Assembly: GCA_944325305.1 (NCBI GenBank)
Contig: CALUZO010000018.1
Location: 1-64,000 of the forward strand
Direction of reading: 5' to 3'
DNA length: 64,000 nucleotides
From: an uncultured Rikenellaceae bacterium
GTDB lineage: Bacteria; Bacteroidota; Bacteroidia; Bacteroidales; Rikenellaceae
Shown here: in pieces, positions 19,020 through 28,611 of the stretch
Layout of the letters: each line of letters starts with the position of its first letter
Numbering within the stretch: the stretch's first letter is position 1
The notes under the pieces: generated by a model
Databases searched by the model: none
Told to the model about the DNA's origin: nothing
What the model saw: only the letters and a program-made list of their open reading frames with translations
Position numbers and translations under genes: made by a program

Positions 19020-20354
19020 CTAACCGTTGCGACCTTTAATACGTCCGGTCTTCATCAGCCCGTCGTAGTGACGCATCAACAAATGACTTTCAATCTGCTT
19101 GAGAGTATCAAGAATTACACCGACCAAGATCAGCAGCGAAGTACCCCCGAAGAAAAGAGAGAACTGCTGGTTGATGCCGAGTTTCGTCGCGAACGCCGGC
19201 ATGATAGCCACGAACGCAAGGAAAATCGAGCCTGGAAGTGTGATCCTTGTCATCACGGTGTCGATATAATCAACGGTTTTCTTGCCTGGTTTAACACCCG
19301 GTATGAATCCTCCGTTGCGTTTCATATCTTCAGCCATCTGATTGGGATTAACCGTAACCGCCGTATAGAAATAGGTAAATGCGATTACGAGCAGCGCAAA
19401 TACGAAATTATGCCAGAAACCGTTGGTATTCATAAAGGTCGTAACGAAGCCCTGAGCCCATTCCTTCCCTGCAAAAAGCATGGGGATCATCATCAGTGCC
19501 TGGGCAAAGATGATAGGCATTACGTTTGCGGCATTTATCTTCAGCGGTATGTACTGACGTACACCTCCGTATTGTTTGTTTCCTACTATACGTTTTGCAT
19601 ACTGGACCGGGATCTTGCGTACGGCCTGCACGAGTGCGATGCTCGCCATGAACACAAGGAACCATATCAGGATCTCAACGATAAACATTATAGGACCACC
19701 GCCGACCATATCTATCACACGATCCTTGAACTCGGCCGCAAGTGCAAACGGCAGGCTAGCGACGATACCGACCATGATGATGAGCGATACACCGTTGCCG
19801 ATACCCTTGTCTGTGATCTTTTCGCCGAGCCACATCACGAACATGGTACCCGCCATCAGAGTCATCATGGCCACCGCTATGAACAGGGCGTTCTTGTGTC
19901 CCATGACGAACGCGGCTTCGGGTATGTTGAATGTGGTGGGCAACGACGCGATGTAGGCTATCGCCTGCGGAATCAGTATAATAATCGTAAGATAACGCGT
20001 GAGTTGGTTAATCTTACGGCGTCCGCTTTCCCCTTCCTTTTGCAGTTTCTGGAAATAAGGTATCACCATACCTAACAGCTGTATCACGATAGATGCCGAG
20101 ATATACGGCATTACACCGAGTGCAAACACTGAGGCATTACCGAACGCACCACCCGAGAATATATTGAGCAGTCCTACCAGACCTCCGCCGCTTGTCGCAT
20201 CTGCCAGGTTGGAGAGAGCCTCAGGGTTGATGCCAGGAATAACAACCTGACTTCCGAAACGATAAATAAGGACGAGTCCCAGCGTATAGAGTATTCTCCT
20301 GCGCAGGTCCTCGATCTTAAATATGTTCTTTATAGTTTCGATTAGCCGTTTCAT
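19020..20354 (-). CDS. secY: preprotein translocase subunit SecY
   Basis: Channel-forming subunit of the Sec translocon in the inner membrane. The 444-residue protein starts MKRLIETIKNIFKIEDLRRR and has about ten hydrophobic segments, a plug region after the first one, and the conserved cytosolic loop NGGFIPGVKPGKKTVDYID. It follows rplO by 14 bases. Confidence 0.98.
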   Translation of the reverse strand: MKRLIETIKNIFKIEDLRRRILYTLGLVLIYRFGSQVVIPGINPEALSNLADATSGGGLVGLLNIFSGGAFGNASVFALGVMPYISASIVIQLLGMVIPYFQKLQKEGESGRRKINQLTRYLTIIILIPQAIAYIASLPTTFNIPEAAFVMGHKNALFIAVAMMTLMAGTMFVMWLGEKITDKGIGNGVSLIIMVGIVASLPFALAAEFKDRVIDMVGGGPIMFIVEILIWFLVFMASIALVQAVRKIPVQYAKRIVGNKQYGGVRQYIPLKINAANVMPIIFAQALMMIPMLFAGKEWAQGFVTTFMNTNGFWHNFVFALLVIAFTYFYTAVTVNPNQMAEDMKRNGGFIPGVKPGKKTVDYIDTVMTRITLPGSIFLAFVAIMPAFATKLGINQQFSLFFGGTSLLILVGVILDTLKQIESHLLMRHYDGLMKTGRIKGRNG

Positions 20355-20368
20355 AAGCCTCTGGGGGT

Positions 20369-20815
20369 TTATAATTTAACGGCTTTCCCGCCTGCTGCTT
20401 CGATTGCTTCCGTAGCGCTCTTGCTGAAAGCGTGTGCAGTTACTTCGAGAGTTTTGCTCAATTTCCCGTTGCCGAGGATCTTGACGCGGTCGTTAGCCGA
20501 CACGATACCTACTTCTGCAAGCACTTCCGGAGAGACTACTGCAATTGATTTCTTGTTTGCGAGTTCTTCGAGCACTGAAAGGTTGATCGGCTTGAACTCT
20601 ACGCGTTTATGGTTTTTGAACCCGAATTTGGGCAAACGTCTCTGAAGAGGCATCTGACCGCCTTCAAAACCGAGCTTGCGCGAATATCCCGAACGCGACT
20701 GGGCTCCTTTGTGACCGCGTGTTGATGTACCTCCGCGGCCCGAACCCTGTCCGCGGCCAATCCTCTTTTCGTTGTGAGTTGCGCCTTTTGCGGGTTTCAG
20801 ATTATTTAGTTCCAT
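20369..20815 (-). CDS. rplO: 50S ribosomal protein L15
   Basis: A 148-residue late-assembly protein of the large subunit. The glycine- and arginine-rich N-terminal half (KRIGRGQGSGRGGTSTRGHK) and FEGGQMPLQRRLPKFGF are family marks. Its first 14 bases overlap the end of rpmD, so translation is likely coupled. Confidence 0.98.
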   Translation of the reverse strand: MELNNLKPAKGATHNEKRIGRGQGSGRGGTSTRGHKGAQSRSGYSRKLGFEGGQMPLQRRLPKFGFKNHKRVEFKPINLSVLEELANKKSIAVVSPEVLAEVGIVSANDRVKILGNGKLSKTLEVTAHAFSKSATEAIEAAGGKAVKL

Positions 20816-21197
20816 CTTTCTTCTCAGTTGCTGGTTTTACACTTTTTTTAGCTGCCGGTTTGGCTTCGCCAGTGGCTTTTTTAGTCGGAGCCTTTGCTGC
20901 GGATGCCTTCTTTGCCGGAGCTTTTTCTGCCTTCGGAGCTGCGTCATTCACATCCGTTACTGACGTTTCCGCTTTCACTTCTGTCGCAGAAACCGCTTTC
21001 TTAGCCTTAGTCTCTCCTTTGGAGGGAGCAACTACCACAAGGTGCTTTACTTTTTCCACCATACCCATGATTACAGGTGAATCTTCATGGGTTACTGTCT
21101 GGTTGAGTTTGCGAAGCCCGAGTGCATCGAGGTTCTTTTTCTGCTTTGCTGTGCTGCCGATACGGCTGACCACTTGGGTTATGTCTATTCTTGCCAT
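20802..21197 (-). CDS. rpmD: 50S ribosomal protein L30 with a long Ala/Lys-rich extension
   Basis: L30 is normally about 60 residues. Here residues 1 to about 57 form the usual fold (ITQVVSRIGSTAKQKKNL, then LRKLNQTVTHEDSPVIMGM), and residues about 58-131 are an added tail rich in Ala, Lys, Thr and Glu ending KPATEKKDGTK. The tail is like that of L17 in the same operon. The frame is open and the stop overlaps rplO, so the tail is genuine coding sequence. Its role is unknown. Confidence 0.95.
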   Translation of the reverse strand: MARIDITQVVSRIGSTAKQKKNLDALGLRKLNQTVTHEDSPVIMGMVEKVKHLVVVAPSKGETKAKKAVSATEVKAETSVTDVNDAAPKAEKAPAKKASAAKAPTKKATGEAKPAAKKSVKPATEKKDGTK

Positions 21198-21211
21198 CTC
21201 TTGTCGCTCTT

Positions 21212-21730
21212 TTATCCGTTGAACACTTTGTTAAGAGAGACACCCCTCACTTCAGCTACGCTGCGGGCATCGCGCAGTTCGAGAAGAGCCTTGACCGTTG
21301 CTTTCACAAGGTTGTGCGGGTTCGACGAACCCTTGCTCTTTGCAAGCACGTTGTTAATGCCCACGCTTTCGAGCACGGCACGCATGGCACCACCGGCTAT
21401 AACTCCTGTACCGGGCGCTGCCGGACGAATCATAACCAGAGATCCGCTGTAACGTGCTTCCTGCTTGTGCGGAATGGTTCCGTTGAGAACCGGTATCTTC
21501 ACGAGATTTTTCTTAGCGTCTTCCACGCCCTTTGCGATGGCTGCGGTAACTTCGCTGGCTTTCCCGAGGCCGTAGCCCACCACACCGTTTTCGTTACCTA
21601 CCACCACGATAGCGGAGAAGGTGAAGGTGCGACCCCCTTTGGTTACTTTCGTAACGCGCTGGATACTCACGAGCCTGTCTTTAAGCTCGAGGTCGCTCGT
21701 ACGTACTTTCTTTATATTCGTATTACTCAT
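21212..21730 (-). CDS. rpsE: 30S ribosomal protein S5
   Basis: A 172-residue protein of the decoding-site side of the small subunit. The double-stranded RNA-binding part ([20 protein letters not shown]) and [20 protein letters not shown] are diagnostic, followed by [21 protein letters not shown]. Standard position between rplR and rpmD. Confidence 0.98.
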   Translation of the reverse strand: MSNTNIKKVRTSDLELKDRLVSIQRVTKVTKGGRTFTFSAIVVVGNENGVVGYGLGKASEVTAAIAKGVEDAKKNLVKIPVLNGTIPHKQEARYSGSLVMIRPAAPGTGVIAGGAMRAVLESVGINNVLAKSKGSSNPHNLVKATVKALLELRDARSVAEVRGVSLNKVFNG

Positions 21731-21736
21731 ATCCGC

Positions 21737-22099
21737 TTAGAATTTAAGGCCGCCTTCGCGTGCGGCGTCAGCCAACTGTTTAACCCTTCCGTGGTAGAGA
21801 TAGCCGTTGCGGTCGAAGGCAACCTGGCTAATACCTTTAGCCGCTGCCTTTTCTGCTGCGAGCTTGCCTACAAGGGCTGCAACTTCGGTCTTGTTCTTGC
21901 CGGCTGCCTGAGCCACCACTTCCTTGTCCCTTGAAGATGCAGACGCGAGGGTCACACCGTTAACGTCGTCAATAAACTGTATATATATCTGCTTGTTGCT
22001 GCGGTATACGCTCATGCGGGGTTTTTCGGCGGTTCCGTTAACCACTTTGCGGATCCTCATCTTGATCCTGGCCCGTCTTTCCAATTTATTCAATGCCAT
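21737..22099 (-). CDS. rplR: 50S ribosomal protein L18
   Basis: A 120-residue 5S rRNA-binding protein. [20 protein letters not shown] and [19 protein letters not shown] are characteristic, and the end [20 protein letters not shown] is well conserved. It lies six bases before rpsE. Confidence 0.98.
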   Translation of the reverse strand: MALNKLERRARIKMRIRKVVNGTAEKPRMSVYRSNKQIYIQFIDDVNGVTLASASSRDKEVVAQAAGKNKTEVAALVGKLAAEKAAAKGISQVAFDRNGYLYHGRVKQLADAAREGGLKF

Positions 22100-22115
22100 A
22101 ATCTTACCTTTTTAC

Positions 22116-22673
22116 CTATTTAGCATTTGCAGATTTACCGGCTTTGCGCCTTAACTGTTCGTCCACGAACTTGACACCTTTACCCTTGTACGGTTCGGGT
22201 TTGCGCAGCGAACGTATCTTAGCCGCAACCTGACCTATCAGTTGTTTATCGGTACTCTTGAGAGTAATGATAGGGTTGCTCTTCTTTTCAGAGACAGCTT
22301 CAGCCTTGATTTCGGGCGGGAGCATCATCCATATATCGTGCGAGTAACCGAGCGAAAGTTTAAGAATATTGCCTTCCACTTCGGCTTTAAAACCTACACC
22401 AACCAGTTCCTGTTTGGTTTCGTAACCCTTCGACACGCCTATAACCATGTTGTTAATGAGCGCGCGGTACAATCCGTGCATCGACCTGTGGCGAGGCTGG
22501 TCTGTTGGGCGTTCTACCTTAAGTACGCCATCCTCTATCTTAACTGTGATGTCTTTATCGACTTTCTGCGACAGTTCGCCAAGAGGCCCTTTCACGCTTA
22601 CCGTATTGTCAGGCGAAACCGTTACGGTCACCCCTGCCGGCAGGTTTACAGGTGCTTTTCCAATCCTTGACAT
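22116..22673 (-). CDS. rplF: 50S ribosomal protein L6
   Basis: A 185-residue two-domain large-subunit protein near the factor-binding site. MSRIGKAPVNLPAGVTVTV opens domain one, and the C-terminal signature RKPEPYKGKGVKFVDEQLRR is present. It follows rpsH by 24 bases. Confidence 0.98.
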   Translation of the reverse strand: MSRIGKAPVNLPAGVTVTVSPDNTVSVKGPLGELSQKVDKDITVKIEDGVLKVERPTDQPRHRSMHGLYRALINNMVIGVSKGYETKQELVGVGFKAEVEGNILKLSLGYSHDIWMMLPPEIKAEAVSEKKSNPIITLKSTDKQLIGQVAAKIRSLRKPEPYKGKGVKFVDEQLRRKAGKSANAK

Positions 22674-22697
22674 TTTTTCGTTGTTTGAGTTAATTTC

Positions 22698-23096
22698 CTA
22701 ATAAACGTAGCAAAGTACTTCGCCCCCTACATTCTCCTGGCGGGCTTTTTTATCCGTCATCACGCCTTTGCTCGTCGAAACGATGGCAATGCCAAGACCG
22801 TTCTGCACACTCGGCATAGTCTTAACATCAGCATATTGACGCAAACCGGGACGGCTCACCCTTTTGAGGCCTTTGATCGCATTGACCTTGGTCTCCGGAT
22901 GATACTTAAGGGCTATTTTTATAGCCGGATGCCCTTTTTCGTCGGCTTCGAACTTGTACGCGAGAATGTAGCCCTGGTCGTACAGGATTTTGGTTATTTC
23001 CTGTTTGATTTTTGAGCCGGGAGCTTCAACCACTCGGTGGTTGGCTTTCACCGCGTTTCTAATCCGTGTTAGAAAGTCCGCAATTGGATCAGTCAT
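22698..23096 (-). CDS. rpsH: 30S ribosomal protein S8
   Basis: A 132-residue primary 16S rRNA binder, [20 protein letters not shown] at the start and [20 protein letters not shown] near the end. In enterobacteria S8 represses the spc operon. Here rpsH is cut off from rpsN by a 398-base spacer with a hairpin and a promoter, so it begins its own transcription unit, which makes a regulatory leader plausible. Confidence 0.98.
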   Translation of the reverse strand: MTDPIADFLTRIRNAVKANHRVVEAPGSKIKQEITKILYDQGYILAYKFEADEKGHPAIKIALKYHPETKVNAIKGLKRVSRPGLRQYADVKTMPSVQNGLGIAIVSTSKGVMTDKKARQENVGGEVLCYVY

Positions 23097-23313
23097 TTTT
23101 GTTCAGATTAAAAGTTAAAAATCAAAGAATATTTAAAAAAACTGCTCGTTAAAAGCTGTCCTTCAGCACTTTAAACTGCACTGCCCGGAGTCCCAGACAC
23201 ATACTGTAACTCCATATACATATATATTACAGGCAGTCAGAACATTCTATTTCCCCGCCTTTTCGGGCGTTTACGCATCTCTCGACCACACACATCACTC
23301 CCGGGAAAGCGGG
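23097..23313 (-). promoter_or_regulatory. long leader of rpsH
   Basis: About 210 bases between the predicted transcription start and the rpsH ATG. The 5' part contains two GC-rich blocks (about 23257-23275 and 23299-23314) that can pair at most positions. It could be an S8-type autoregulatory leader; this is inference. No open frame of note. Confidence 0.35.
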
Positions 23314-23345
23314 CAAATATACGCTTTTTTTCTCAAAAACACGAA
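23314..23345 (-). promoter_or_regulatory. internal promoter upstream of rpsH
   Basis: TATATTTG (23321 to 23314) fits the -7 consensus; TTCG (23345 to 23342) is a near match to TTTG at a 20-base spacer. It lies just after a terminator-like hairpin, which supports a new transcript starting here. Confidence 0.5.
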
Positions 23346-23351
23346 CTTAGA

Positions 23352-23384
23352 GAGGAATAATGTTTCGAAAAACACTATTGCCTC
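23352..23384 (-). terminator. hairpin after rpsN, possible terminator or attenuator
   Basis: Arms of about 14 bases (starting GAGG at 23352 and ending CCTC at 23384) pair with one bulge and one mismatch around a short CGAA loop. It lies 110 bases downstream of the rpsN stop on the minus strand. A T-rich stretch follows only after some bases. Confidence 0.45.
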
Positions 23385-23494
23385 CCCAAGTCGACGTTTT
23401 ATTTGAGCATTTGCGAAAGTTGTATTTCGGAAAATATTTCGAATCAAAATCGAAACACAACCGACTCTACAACCATCTTAATTCGCAAAACTTT

Positions 23495-23764
23495 CTACCA
23501 GCTTGCTTTTTTCACTCCGGGTATTAGCCCTTTCGAAGCCATTTCGCGGAACTGGATACGGCTGATGCCGAACTGGCGCATATAACCCTTCGGACGACCG
23601 GTTACCTTGCAACGGTTGTGCATGCGGATCGGGTTCGAGTTGCGCGGCAGTTTCGAGAGACCTTCCTGATCGCCTGCAGCCTTAAGCGCAGCGCGTTTTG
23701 CGGCATATCTTGCAACCAGTTTCGCACGCTTTACTTCGCGGGCTTTCATCGATTCTTTTGCCAT
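23495..23764 (-). CDS. rpsN: 30S ribosomal protein S14 (long, zinc-free type)
   Basis: An 89-residue S14 starting [20 protein letters not shown] and ending [11 protein letters not shown]. It has only one cysteine and no CxxC pairs, so it is the longer zinc-independent class. It lies three bases after rplE and is the last gene before the spacer that splits the locus. Confidence 0.98.
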   Translation of the reverse strand: MAKESMKAREVKRAKLVARYAAKRAALKAAGDQEGLSKLPRNSNPIRMHNRCKVTGRPKGYMRQFGISRIQFREMASKGLIPGVKKASW

Positions 23765-23767
23765 GTC

Positions 23768-24334
23768 TTATGCTTGTTTTTTCTTAGCGTTTTTGAACGG
23801 AAGGCCGAACTCGCGAAGGAGTGCATATGCTTCCTTATCGGTATTTGCTGTCGTCACGAAGGTGATTTCCATACCGAAGATCTTGGTAATCTTGTCGATA
23901 TCGATCTCCGGGAAGATGATCTGTTCGGCGATACCGAGGGTATAGTTACCACGGCCATCGAACTTTTCGTTGATCCCCTGGAAATCGCGCACACGCGGTA
24001 ATGCCACAGCCACGAGCCTTTCCATGAATTCGTACATTTTGTCTCCACGGAGTGTGACGCGTGCGCCGATTGGCATCCCTTTACGCAGTTTGAAGTTCGA
24101 GATATCCTTCCTGGATTTGGTCGCAACGGCTTTCTGTCCGGTGATCTTGGTCAGTTCCTCAATAGCTACCTCGAGGAGTTTCTTGTCAGCAACGGCCTGA
24201 CCCATACCCTGGTTCACAACTATTTTTTCGAGTTTCGGAACCTGCATTACACTTTTGTAATCAAATTCCTTGATCAGTGCGGGAACGATCTGCTCCTTGT
24301 ACTGAGTTTTGTATGTAGGTACGTAATTTGCCAT
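23768..24334 (-). CDS. rplE: 50S ribosomal protein L5
   Basis: A 188-residue 5S rRNA-binding protein of the central protuberance. [19 protein letters not shown] and [18 protein letters not shown] stretches mark the family (here [18 protein letters not shown]). The start codon overlaps the rplX stop by one base, implying coupled translation. Confidence 0.98.
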   Translation of the reverse strand: MANYVPTYKTQYKEQIVPALIKEFDYKSVMQVPKLEKIVVNQGMGQAVADKKLLEVAIEELTKITGQKAVATKSRKDISNFKLRKGMPIGARVTLRGDKMYEFMERLVAVALPRVRDFQGINEKFDGRGNYTLGIAEQIIFPEIDIDKITKIFGMEITFVTTANTDKEAYALLREFGLPFKNAKKKQA

Positions 24335-24654
24335 TACTTGATTTCCTCCCCTGACTTTTTAGAATAACGAACTAGCTTACCGTCCTTTTCCTTGCGTCCT
24401 ATGCGGGTAGCCTTGCCCGTCTTCGGGTCAACTACCTGAAGATTCGAAAGATGAATCGGGGCCTCTTTCTTCTCTATCCCGCCCTGCGGGTTTTTCGAGT
24501 TGGGCTTCGTGTGTTTGCTCACGAGATTAACTCCCTCTACGATAGCACGGTTGTCCTTAACAAGTACCCTGAGTACCTTACCGGTCTGGCCTTTGCTGTC
24601 GCCGGCGTTCACGTAGACGGTGTCCCCTTTTTTAATATGTAATTTAACTGACAT
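24334..24654 (-). CDS. rplX: 50S ribosomal protein L24
   Basis: A 106-residue assembly-initiating protein with the KOW motif [20 protein letters not shown] at the N-terminus and the [19 protein letters not shown] stretch. Standard position between rplN and rplE. Confidence 0.98.
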   Translation of the reverse strand: MSVKLHIKKGDTVYVNAGDSKGQTGKVLRVLVKDNRAIVEGVNLVSKHTKPNSKNPQGGIEKKEAPIHLSNLQVVDPKTGKATRIGRKEKDGKLVRYSKKSGEEIK

Positions 24655-24673
24655 TGTTCTTGCGTGTTAAGGA

Positions 24674-25039
24674 TTAAAGTACTTCCGGAGCAAGTGAAAC
24701 GATCTTCATGTAGCCGTCGCGCAGTTCGCGTGCAACGGGACCGAAGATACGTGTTCCTCTCATTTCGCCCTGGTTATTGAGGAGCACCACTGCGTTGTCG
24801 TCGAAACGGATATAGGATCCGTTCTGGCGCCTGATCTCTTTCTTAGTTCTCACAACTACTGCCTTGCTGACGGCACCTTTCTTCATGTCGCCAGAAGGAG
24901 TTGCGCTCTTTACAGTCACTACGACTTTGTCGCCGATGCTCGCATAACGTTTCCCTGTGCCGCCGAGTACGCGGATGCAGAGAACCTCTTTTGCGCCGCT
25001 GTTGTCGGCTACGACCATTCTGCTTTCCTGTTGTATCAT
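24674..25039 (-). CDS. rplN: 50S ribosomal protein L14
   Basis: A 121-residue protein at the subunit interface. [20 protein letters not shown] and [20 protein letters not shown] are family hallmarks. It lies two bases after rpsQ. Confidence 0.98.
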   Translation of the reverse strand: MIQQESRMVVADNSGAKEVLCIRVLGGTGKRYASIGDKVVVTVKSATPSGDMKKGAVSKAVVVRTKKEIRRQNGSYIRFDDNAVVLLNNQGEMRGTRIFGPVARELRDGYMKIVSLAPEVL

Positions 25040-25041
25040 GA

Positions 25042-25296
25042 CTATTTAGCTCTTTCAATGATTTCTACTAACCTCCAACGCTTCGTCTTGCTCTGCGGGC
25101 GGGTTTCCATTATTCTGATGGTGTCGCCCTCGTTGCAGGTATTGGTGTCGTCAGCAGCCACGAATTTCGTAGTCTTGTTGACGAACTTCCCGTATTTCGG
25201 GTGTTTTACCTTACGCTTTACGGCAACTACGACGGTCTTATCCATCTTGTTGCTAACGACAACCCCTATTCTCTCTTTTCTAAGATTTCTTTCCAT
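25042..25296 (-). CDS. rpsQ: 30S ribosomal protein S17
   Basis: An 84-residue OB-fold 16S rRNA-binding protein. [20 protein letters not shown] at the start and [20 protein letters not shown] later are diagnostic. Standard order rpmC-rpsQ-rplN. Confidence 0.98.
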   Translation of the reverse strand: MERNLRKERIGVVVSNKMDKTVVVAVKRKVKHPKYGKFVNKTTKFVAADDTNTCNEGDTIRIMETRPQSKTKRWRLVEIIERAK

Positions 25297-25304
25297 TGTG
25301 GTAA

Positions 25305-25499
25305 TTAGTTAAGGGTTTCTTTCTGGCGCAGGACCGTCTTCATGCGGGCGATATCCCTGCGGGCGTTCTTGATTACGTTCGAGTTTTCCACCGGCGACAC
25401 AGCGTGTTGCATCTTGACACGGACCAGGTCGGCCTTGGCAGCTTCGATACGTTCTTTGAGTTCTGCTACTGAGAGCTCTTTGATTTCTGTTGCTTTCAT
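25305..25499 (-). CDS. rpmC: 50S ribosomal protein L29
   Basis: A 64-residue helical hairpin protein at the polypeptide exit tunnel. [20 protein letters not shown] and [17 protein letters not shown] match the family. It lies 14 bases after rplP. Confidence 0.97.
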   Translation of the reverse strand: MKATEIKELSVAELKERIEAAKADLVRVKMQHAVSPVENSNVIKNARRDIARMKTVLRQKETLN

Positions 25500-25513
25500 T
25501 TATCCGTACCTGA

Positions 25514-25942
25514 TTAGTTTGCTGATTCAATGTAGTCGCGACGTACGATGAACTTCGTTGTGATCGGAAGTTTCTGAGCGCCCAGGCGCAGAGCTTCCTT
25601 AGCCACATCCATCGGTACTCCTTCTGCCTCGATGAGGATACGGCCCGGAGTTACGGGTGCCACGAATCCTTCGGGCGAACCTTTACCTTTACCCATACGA
25701 ACTTCGGCGGGCTTTTTGGTGATCGGTTTGTCAGGGAATATCCTGATCCATATTTGCCCCTCACGTTTCATGTGACGCACGATAGCCTGACGGGCAGCTT
25801 CTATCTGGCGGCCGGTGATCCAGGTGGATTCCATTGCCTTGATTCCGAACGATCCGAACGCAAGCTGGTTCCCTCTCTGAGCGAGACCTTTCATGCGCCC
25901 TTTCTGCATTCTGCGGAATTTGGTCTTTTTTGGTTGTAACAT
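25514..25942 (-). CDS. rplP: 50S ribosomal protein L16
   Basis: A 142-residue large-subunit protein near the A-site t[23 protein letters not shown] and [20 protein letters not shown] are diagnostic. It lies 25 bases after rpsC. Confidence 0.98.
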   Translation of the reverse strand: MLQPKKTKFRRMQKGRMKGLAQRGNQLAFGSFGIKAMESTWITGRQIEAARQAIVRHMKREGQIWIRIFPDKPITKKPAEVRMGKGKGSPEGFVAPVTPGRILIEAEGVPMDVAKEALRLGAQKLPITTKFIVRRDYIESAN

Positions 25943-25967
25943 TTTCTTTTCGCTTTATAAAGGGTTC

Positions 25968-26747
25968 CTACCTGTTGCTTTCTTTACGCGGTCCGCGACG
26001 TTCGCCTCCACGGCCTCCGCGGCCTCCGCGACGTTCGCCACGTTCGCCTCCACGGCGTTCGCCACGTTCATTTCCGCTCTGTGCCACTGCCGGCGCACCG
26101 GCTATCTCGAAGAGATCGCGTTTGCTGTATACCTCTCCTGTGCAGATCCACACTTTCACTCCGAGAATACCTACTTTCGTAAGTGCTTCGGCAAGGTGAT
26201 AATCAACATCCGCACGGAATGTATGAAGCGGAATGCGTCCTTCCTTGTAAGTTTCGCTGCGAGCCATTTCTGCTCCGCCAACACGACCGGAGATTTGAAT
26301 CTTGATGCCTTCGGCACCCATACGCATCGTAGAGGCGATAGCCGTCTTGATGGCGCGTCGGTAAGAGATACGGCCTTCGAGCTGACGAGCGATGTTGTTC
26401 GAAACGATCACTGCATCGAGTTCCGGACGTTTCACTTCGAAGATATTGATCTGAACCTCTTTGCCGGTAAGTTTCTTGAGTTCTTCCTTCAGCTTGTCAA
26501 CTTCCTGACCGCCTTTGCCGATAATGATACCTGGGCGCGCAGTCGCAATTGTAACGGTAACGAGCTTCAAGGTGCGCTCAATCAAAATTCTGGAGATGCT
26601 CGCTTTAGCAAGACGGGCATTCAGGTACTCGCGGATCTTAGCATCTTCTACGAGTTTGTCCGAAAAATCTTTTCCGCCATACCAGTTGGAGTCCCAGCCC
26701 CTTACGATACCGAGCCTGTTTGATATCGGATTAACTTTCTGTCCCAT
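25968..26747 (-). CDS. rpsC: 30S ribosomal protein S3 with Arg/Gly-rich tail
   Basis: S3 lines the mRNA entry channel. Residues 1 to about 223 are a standard S3 with KH domain ([20 protein letters not shown]) and the C-terminal domain [14 protein letters not shown]. The last 36 residues are almost only Arg, Gly and Glu in RGG-like repeats. This tail resembles eukaryotic RGG RNA-binding boxes and would sit near incoming mRNA. It lies three bases after rplV. Confidence 0.97.
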   Translation of the reverse strand: MGQKVNPISNRLGIVRGWDSNWYGGKDFSDKLVEDAKIREYLNARLAKASISRILIERTLKLVTVTIATARPGIIIGKGGQEVDKLKEELKKLTGKEVQINIFEVKRPELDAVIVSNNIARQLEGRISYRRAIKTAIASTMRMGAEGIKIQISGRVGGAEMARSETYKEGRIPLHTFRADVDYHLAEALTKVGILGVKVWICTGEVYSKRDLFEIAGAPAVAQSGNERGERRGGERGERRGGRGGRGGERRGPRKESNR

Positions 26748-26750
26748 CTG

Positions 26751-27176
26751 CTATTGATTTACTTCTTGTTTAACTTCTTTCTGAGCGATCTTGTCAACCA
26801 CAATGGTCACATGGTTCGAGCGCTTGCGGATGCGGTGTGCGCGACCCTGCGGAGCGGGTTGGATACGTTTGAGCATACGTGCGCTGTCAACGTAGATCTC
26901 CTTTACGCAAAGAGGAGTGTCTTCGAGGCGTACGCCTTCGTTCTTGGCTTCCCAGTTGGCGATTGCCGAACGGAGGAGTTTTTCCAAACGGATAGATGCT
27001 TCCTTTTTCGAGTAGCGGAGCATACCCAGCGCCTTGTTGATCTCTTCCCCGCGGATCATGTCGGCCACGAGCCTCATCTTACGCGGAGAGGTCGGGCAAT
27101 CACGCAGGATAGCAAATGCTTTCTGTTTCTTTTCGGCTTTTCTCTGTTCAGCCGCGATATGTTTTCTCTGTCCCAT
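26751..27176 (-). CDS. rplV: 50S ribosomal protein L22
   Basis: A 141-residue protein whose hairpin lines the exit tunnel. After a Lys-rich lead, [20 protein letters not shown] and the loop [20 protein letters not shown] are typical. It lies seven bases after rpsS. Confidence 0.98.
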   Translation of the reverse strand: MGQRKHIAAEQRKAEKKQKAFAILRDCPTSPRKMRLVADMIRGEEINKALGMLRYSKKEASIRLEKLLRSAIANWEAKNEGVRLEDTPLCVKEIYVDSARMLKRIQPAPQGRAHRIRKRSNHVTIVVDKIAQKEVKQEVNQ

Positions 27177-27183
27177 TGCCTAC

Positions 27184-27453
27184 CTATTTTTTACGGTTGC
27201 CCGCGTGACCACGGAAGTTACGGGTGGGAGAGAACTCACCGAGCTTGTGCCCCACCATATTTTCAGTTACATACACCGGGATGAATTTGTTCCCGTTGTG
27301 GACGGCTATCGTCTGGCCTACGAAGTCAGGCGATATCATACTTGCACGCGACCAGGTCTTAATCACGGCCTTCTTCCCGCTTTCGTTCTGCGCGATGACC
27401 CTGGCCTCGAGTTTGGGCTCAATATATGGCCCTTTCTTCAGTGAACGACTCAT
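27184..27453 (-). CDS. rpsS: 30S ribosomal protein S19
   Basis: An 89-residue head protein, [20 protein letters not shown] at the start and [20 protein letters not shown] at the end, both conserved. It lies 15 bases after rplB. Confidence 0.98.
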   Translation of the reverse strand: MSRSLKKGPYIEPKLEARVIAQNESGKKAVIKTWSRASMISPDFVGQTIAVHNGNKFIPVYVTENMVGHKLGEFSPTRNFRGHAGNRKK

Positions 27454-27468
27454 TATGCTATTCTTTTA

Positions 27469-28293
27469 TTATTTTTTCTTCTTGCTGATAATGAATTTAG
27501 AAGATGCCTTCTTCGGGCTGCGGGTCTTGTAGCCCTTAGCAAGCAGACCTTTGCGCGAACGAGGATGACCACCTGCTGCACGGCCTTCACCACCACCCAT
27601 AGGGTGATCTACCGGGTTCATAACCACGCCGCGGTTGCGCGGACGACGGCCGAGCCAACGACGGCGACCGGCTTTACCGTGCTGTTCCAGACTGTGGTCG
27701 GGGTTCGAAACGACACCGATCGTAGCGCGGCATGTAGTGAGCACCATACGTGTTTCGCCCGAGGGCAATTTTATGATCGCGTATTTGCCTTCGCGTGCAA
27801 GCAGCTGGCAATACGTACCGGCACTGCGTGCCATAACGGCACCTTGACCTGGATAGAGTTCAATCGCGTGAATTACGGTACCGAGCGGTATTTCACTCAA
27901 CAGAAGAGTGTTCCCGACTTCGGGAGCTACGCCTGCTCCGCTAACCACTTTCTGGCCCACTTTGAGACCGTTGGGAGCGAGGATATAGCTTTTCTGTCCG
28001 TCTGCGTAAGTCAGCAACGCTATGCGTGCCGAACGGTTAGGGTCGTACTCGATCGTCTTTACAGTAGCTTCCATTCCGTCTTTGGCACGGCGGAAGTCTA
28101 TTTCGCGGTACATCTGTTTGTGACCGCCGCCGCGGTAACGTACGGTCATGCGACCGCTGTTGTTACGTCCGCCCGAACTTTTCTGGGGCGAGAGCAGCGA
28201 CTTTTCGGGTTTATCTGTCGTTACGTCGTCGAACGTACCCGCTATCTTATGTCTTGTACCCGGTGTAATGGGTCTGAATTTCTTTACTGCCAT
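27469..28293 (-). CDS. rplB: 50S ribosomal protein L2
   Basis: A 274-residue protein needed for peptidyl transfer and subunit joining. [20 protein letters not shown] and the C-terminal signature [18 protein letters not shown] are present. It lies six bases after rplW. Confidence 0.98.
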   Translation of the reverse strand: MAVKKFRPITPGTRHKIAGTFDDVTTDKPEKSLLSPQKSSGGRNNSGRMTVRYRGGGHKQMYREIDFRRAKDGMEATVKTIEYDPNRSARIALLTYADGQKSYILAPNGLKVGQKVVSGAGVAPEVGNTLLLSEIPLGTVIHAIELYPGQGAVMARSAGTYCQLLAREGKYAIIKLPSGETRMVLTTCRATIGVVSNPDHSLEQHGKAGRRRWLGRRPRNRGVVMNPVDHPMGGGEGRAAGGHPRSRKGLLAKGYKTRSPKKASSKFIISKKKK

Positions 28294-28299
28294 CTTGCG

Positions 28300-28590
28300 T
28301 TAGATATTACTGTAAAAATCAATCTTGTCTCCTTCTTTGAGTGTCACGATCGCCTTTTTGAAGTTATCGGCGCGACCTGAGAGCAAGCCTGCTTTGGTAT
28401 AGCGGCTTTTGGCCTTGCCCATGTAGCGGATCGTGTTCACGTCAGTGACGGTAACATCGTATAACTGCTCGATAGCAGTGCGGATCTGCGATTTGTTAGC
28501 TTTCGGATCCACAATGAAACCGTAGCGGTTCAGCTTTTCGCCCTGAACCGTCATTTTCTCGGTCAATATCGGCTTAATCAAAATTTCCAT
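28300..28590 (-). CDS. rplW: 50S ribosomal protein L23
   Basis: A 96-residue exit-tunnel protein, docking site for trigger factor and SRP. KPILTEKMTVQGEKLNRYGF and KANKSQIRTAIEQLYDVTV are typical. It lies 21 bases after rplD. Confidence 0.98.
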   Translation of the reverse strand: MEILIKPILTEKMTVQGEKLNRYGFIVDPKANKSQIRTAIEQLYDVTVTDVNTIRYMGKAKSRYTKAGLLSGRADNFKKAIVTLKEGDKIDFYSNI

Positions 28591-28611
28591 TTTCCTGTAG
28601 ATTTTATCGAA

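Noticed and set aside
19014..20075. 353-codon open frame antisense to secY
   Set aside because: Shadow of SecY; composition rich in His and Arg as expected from the reverse strand.
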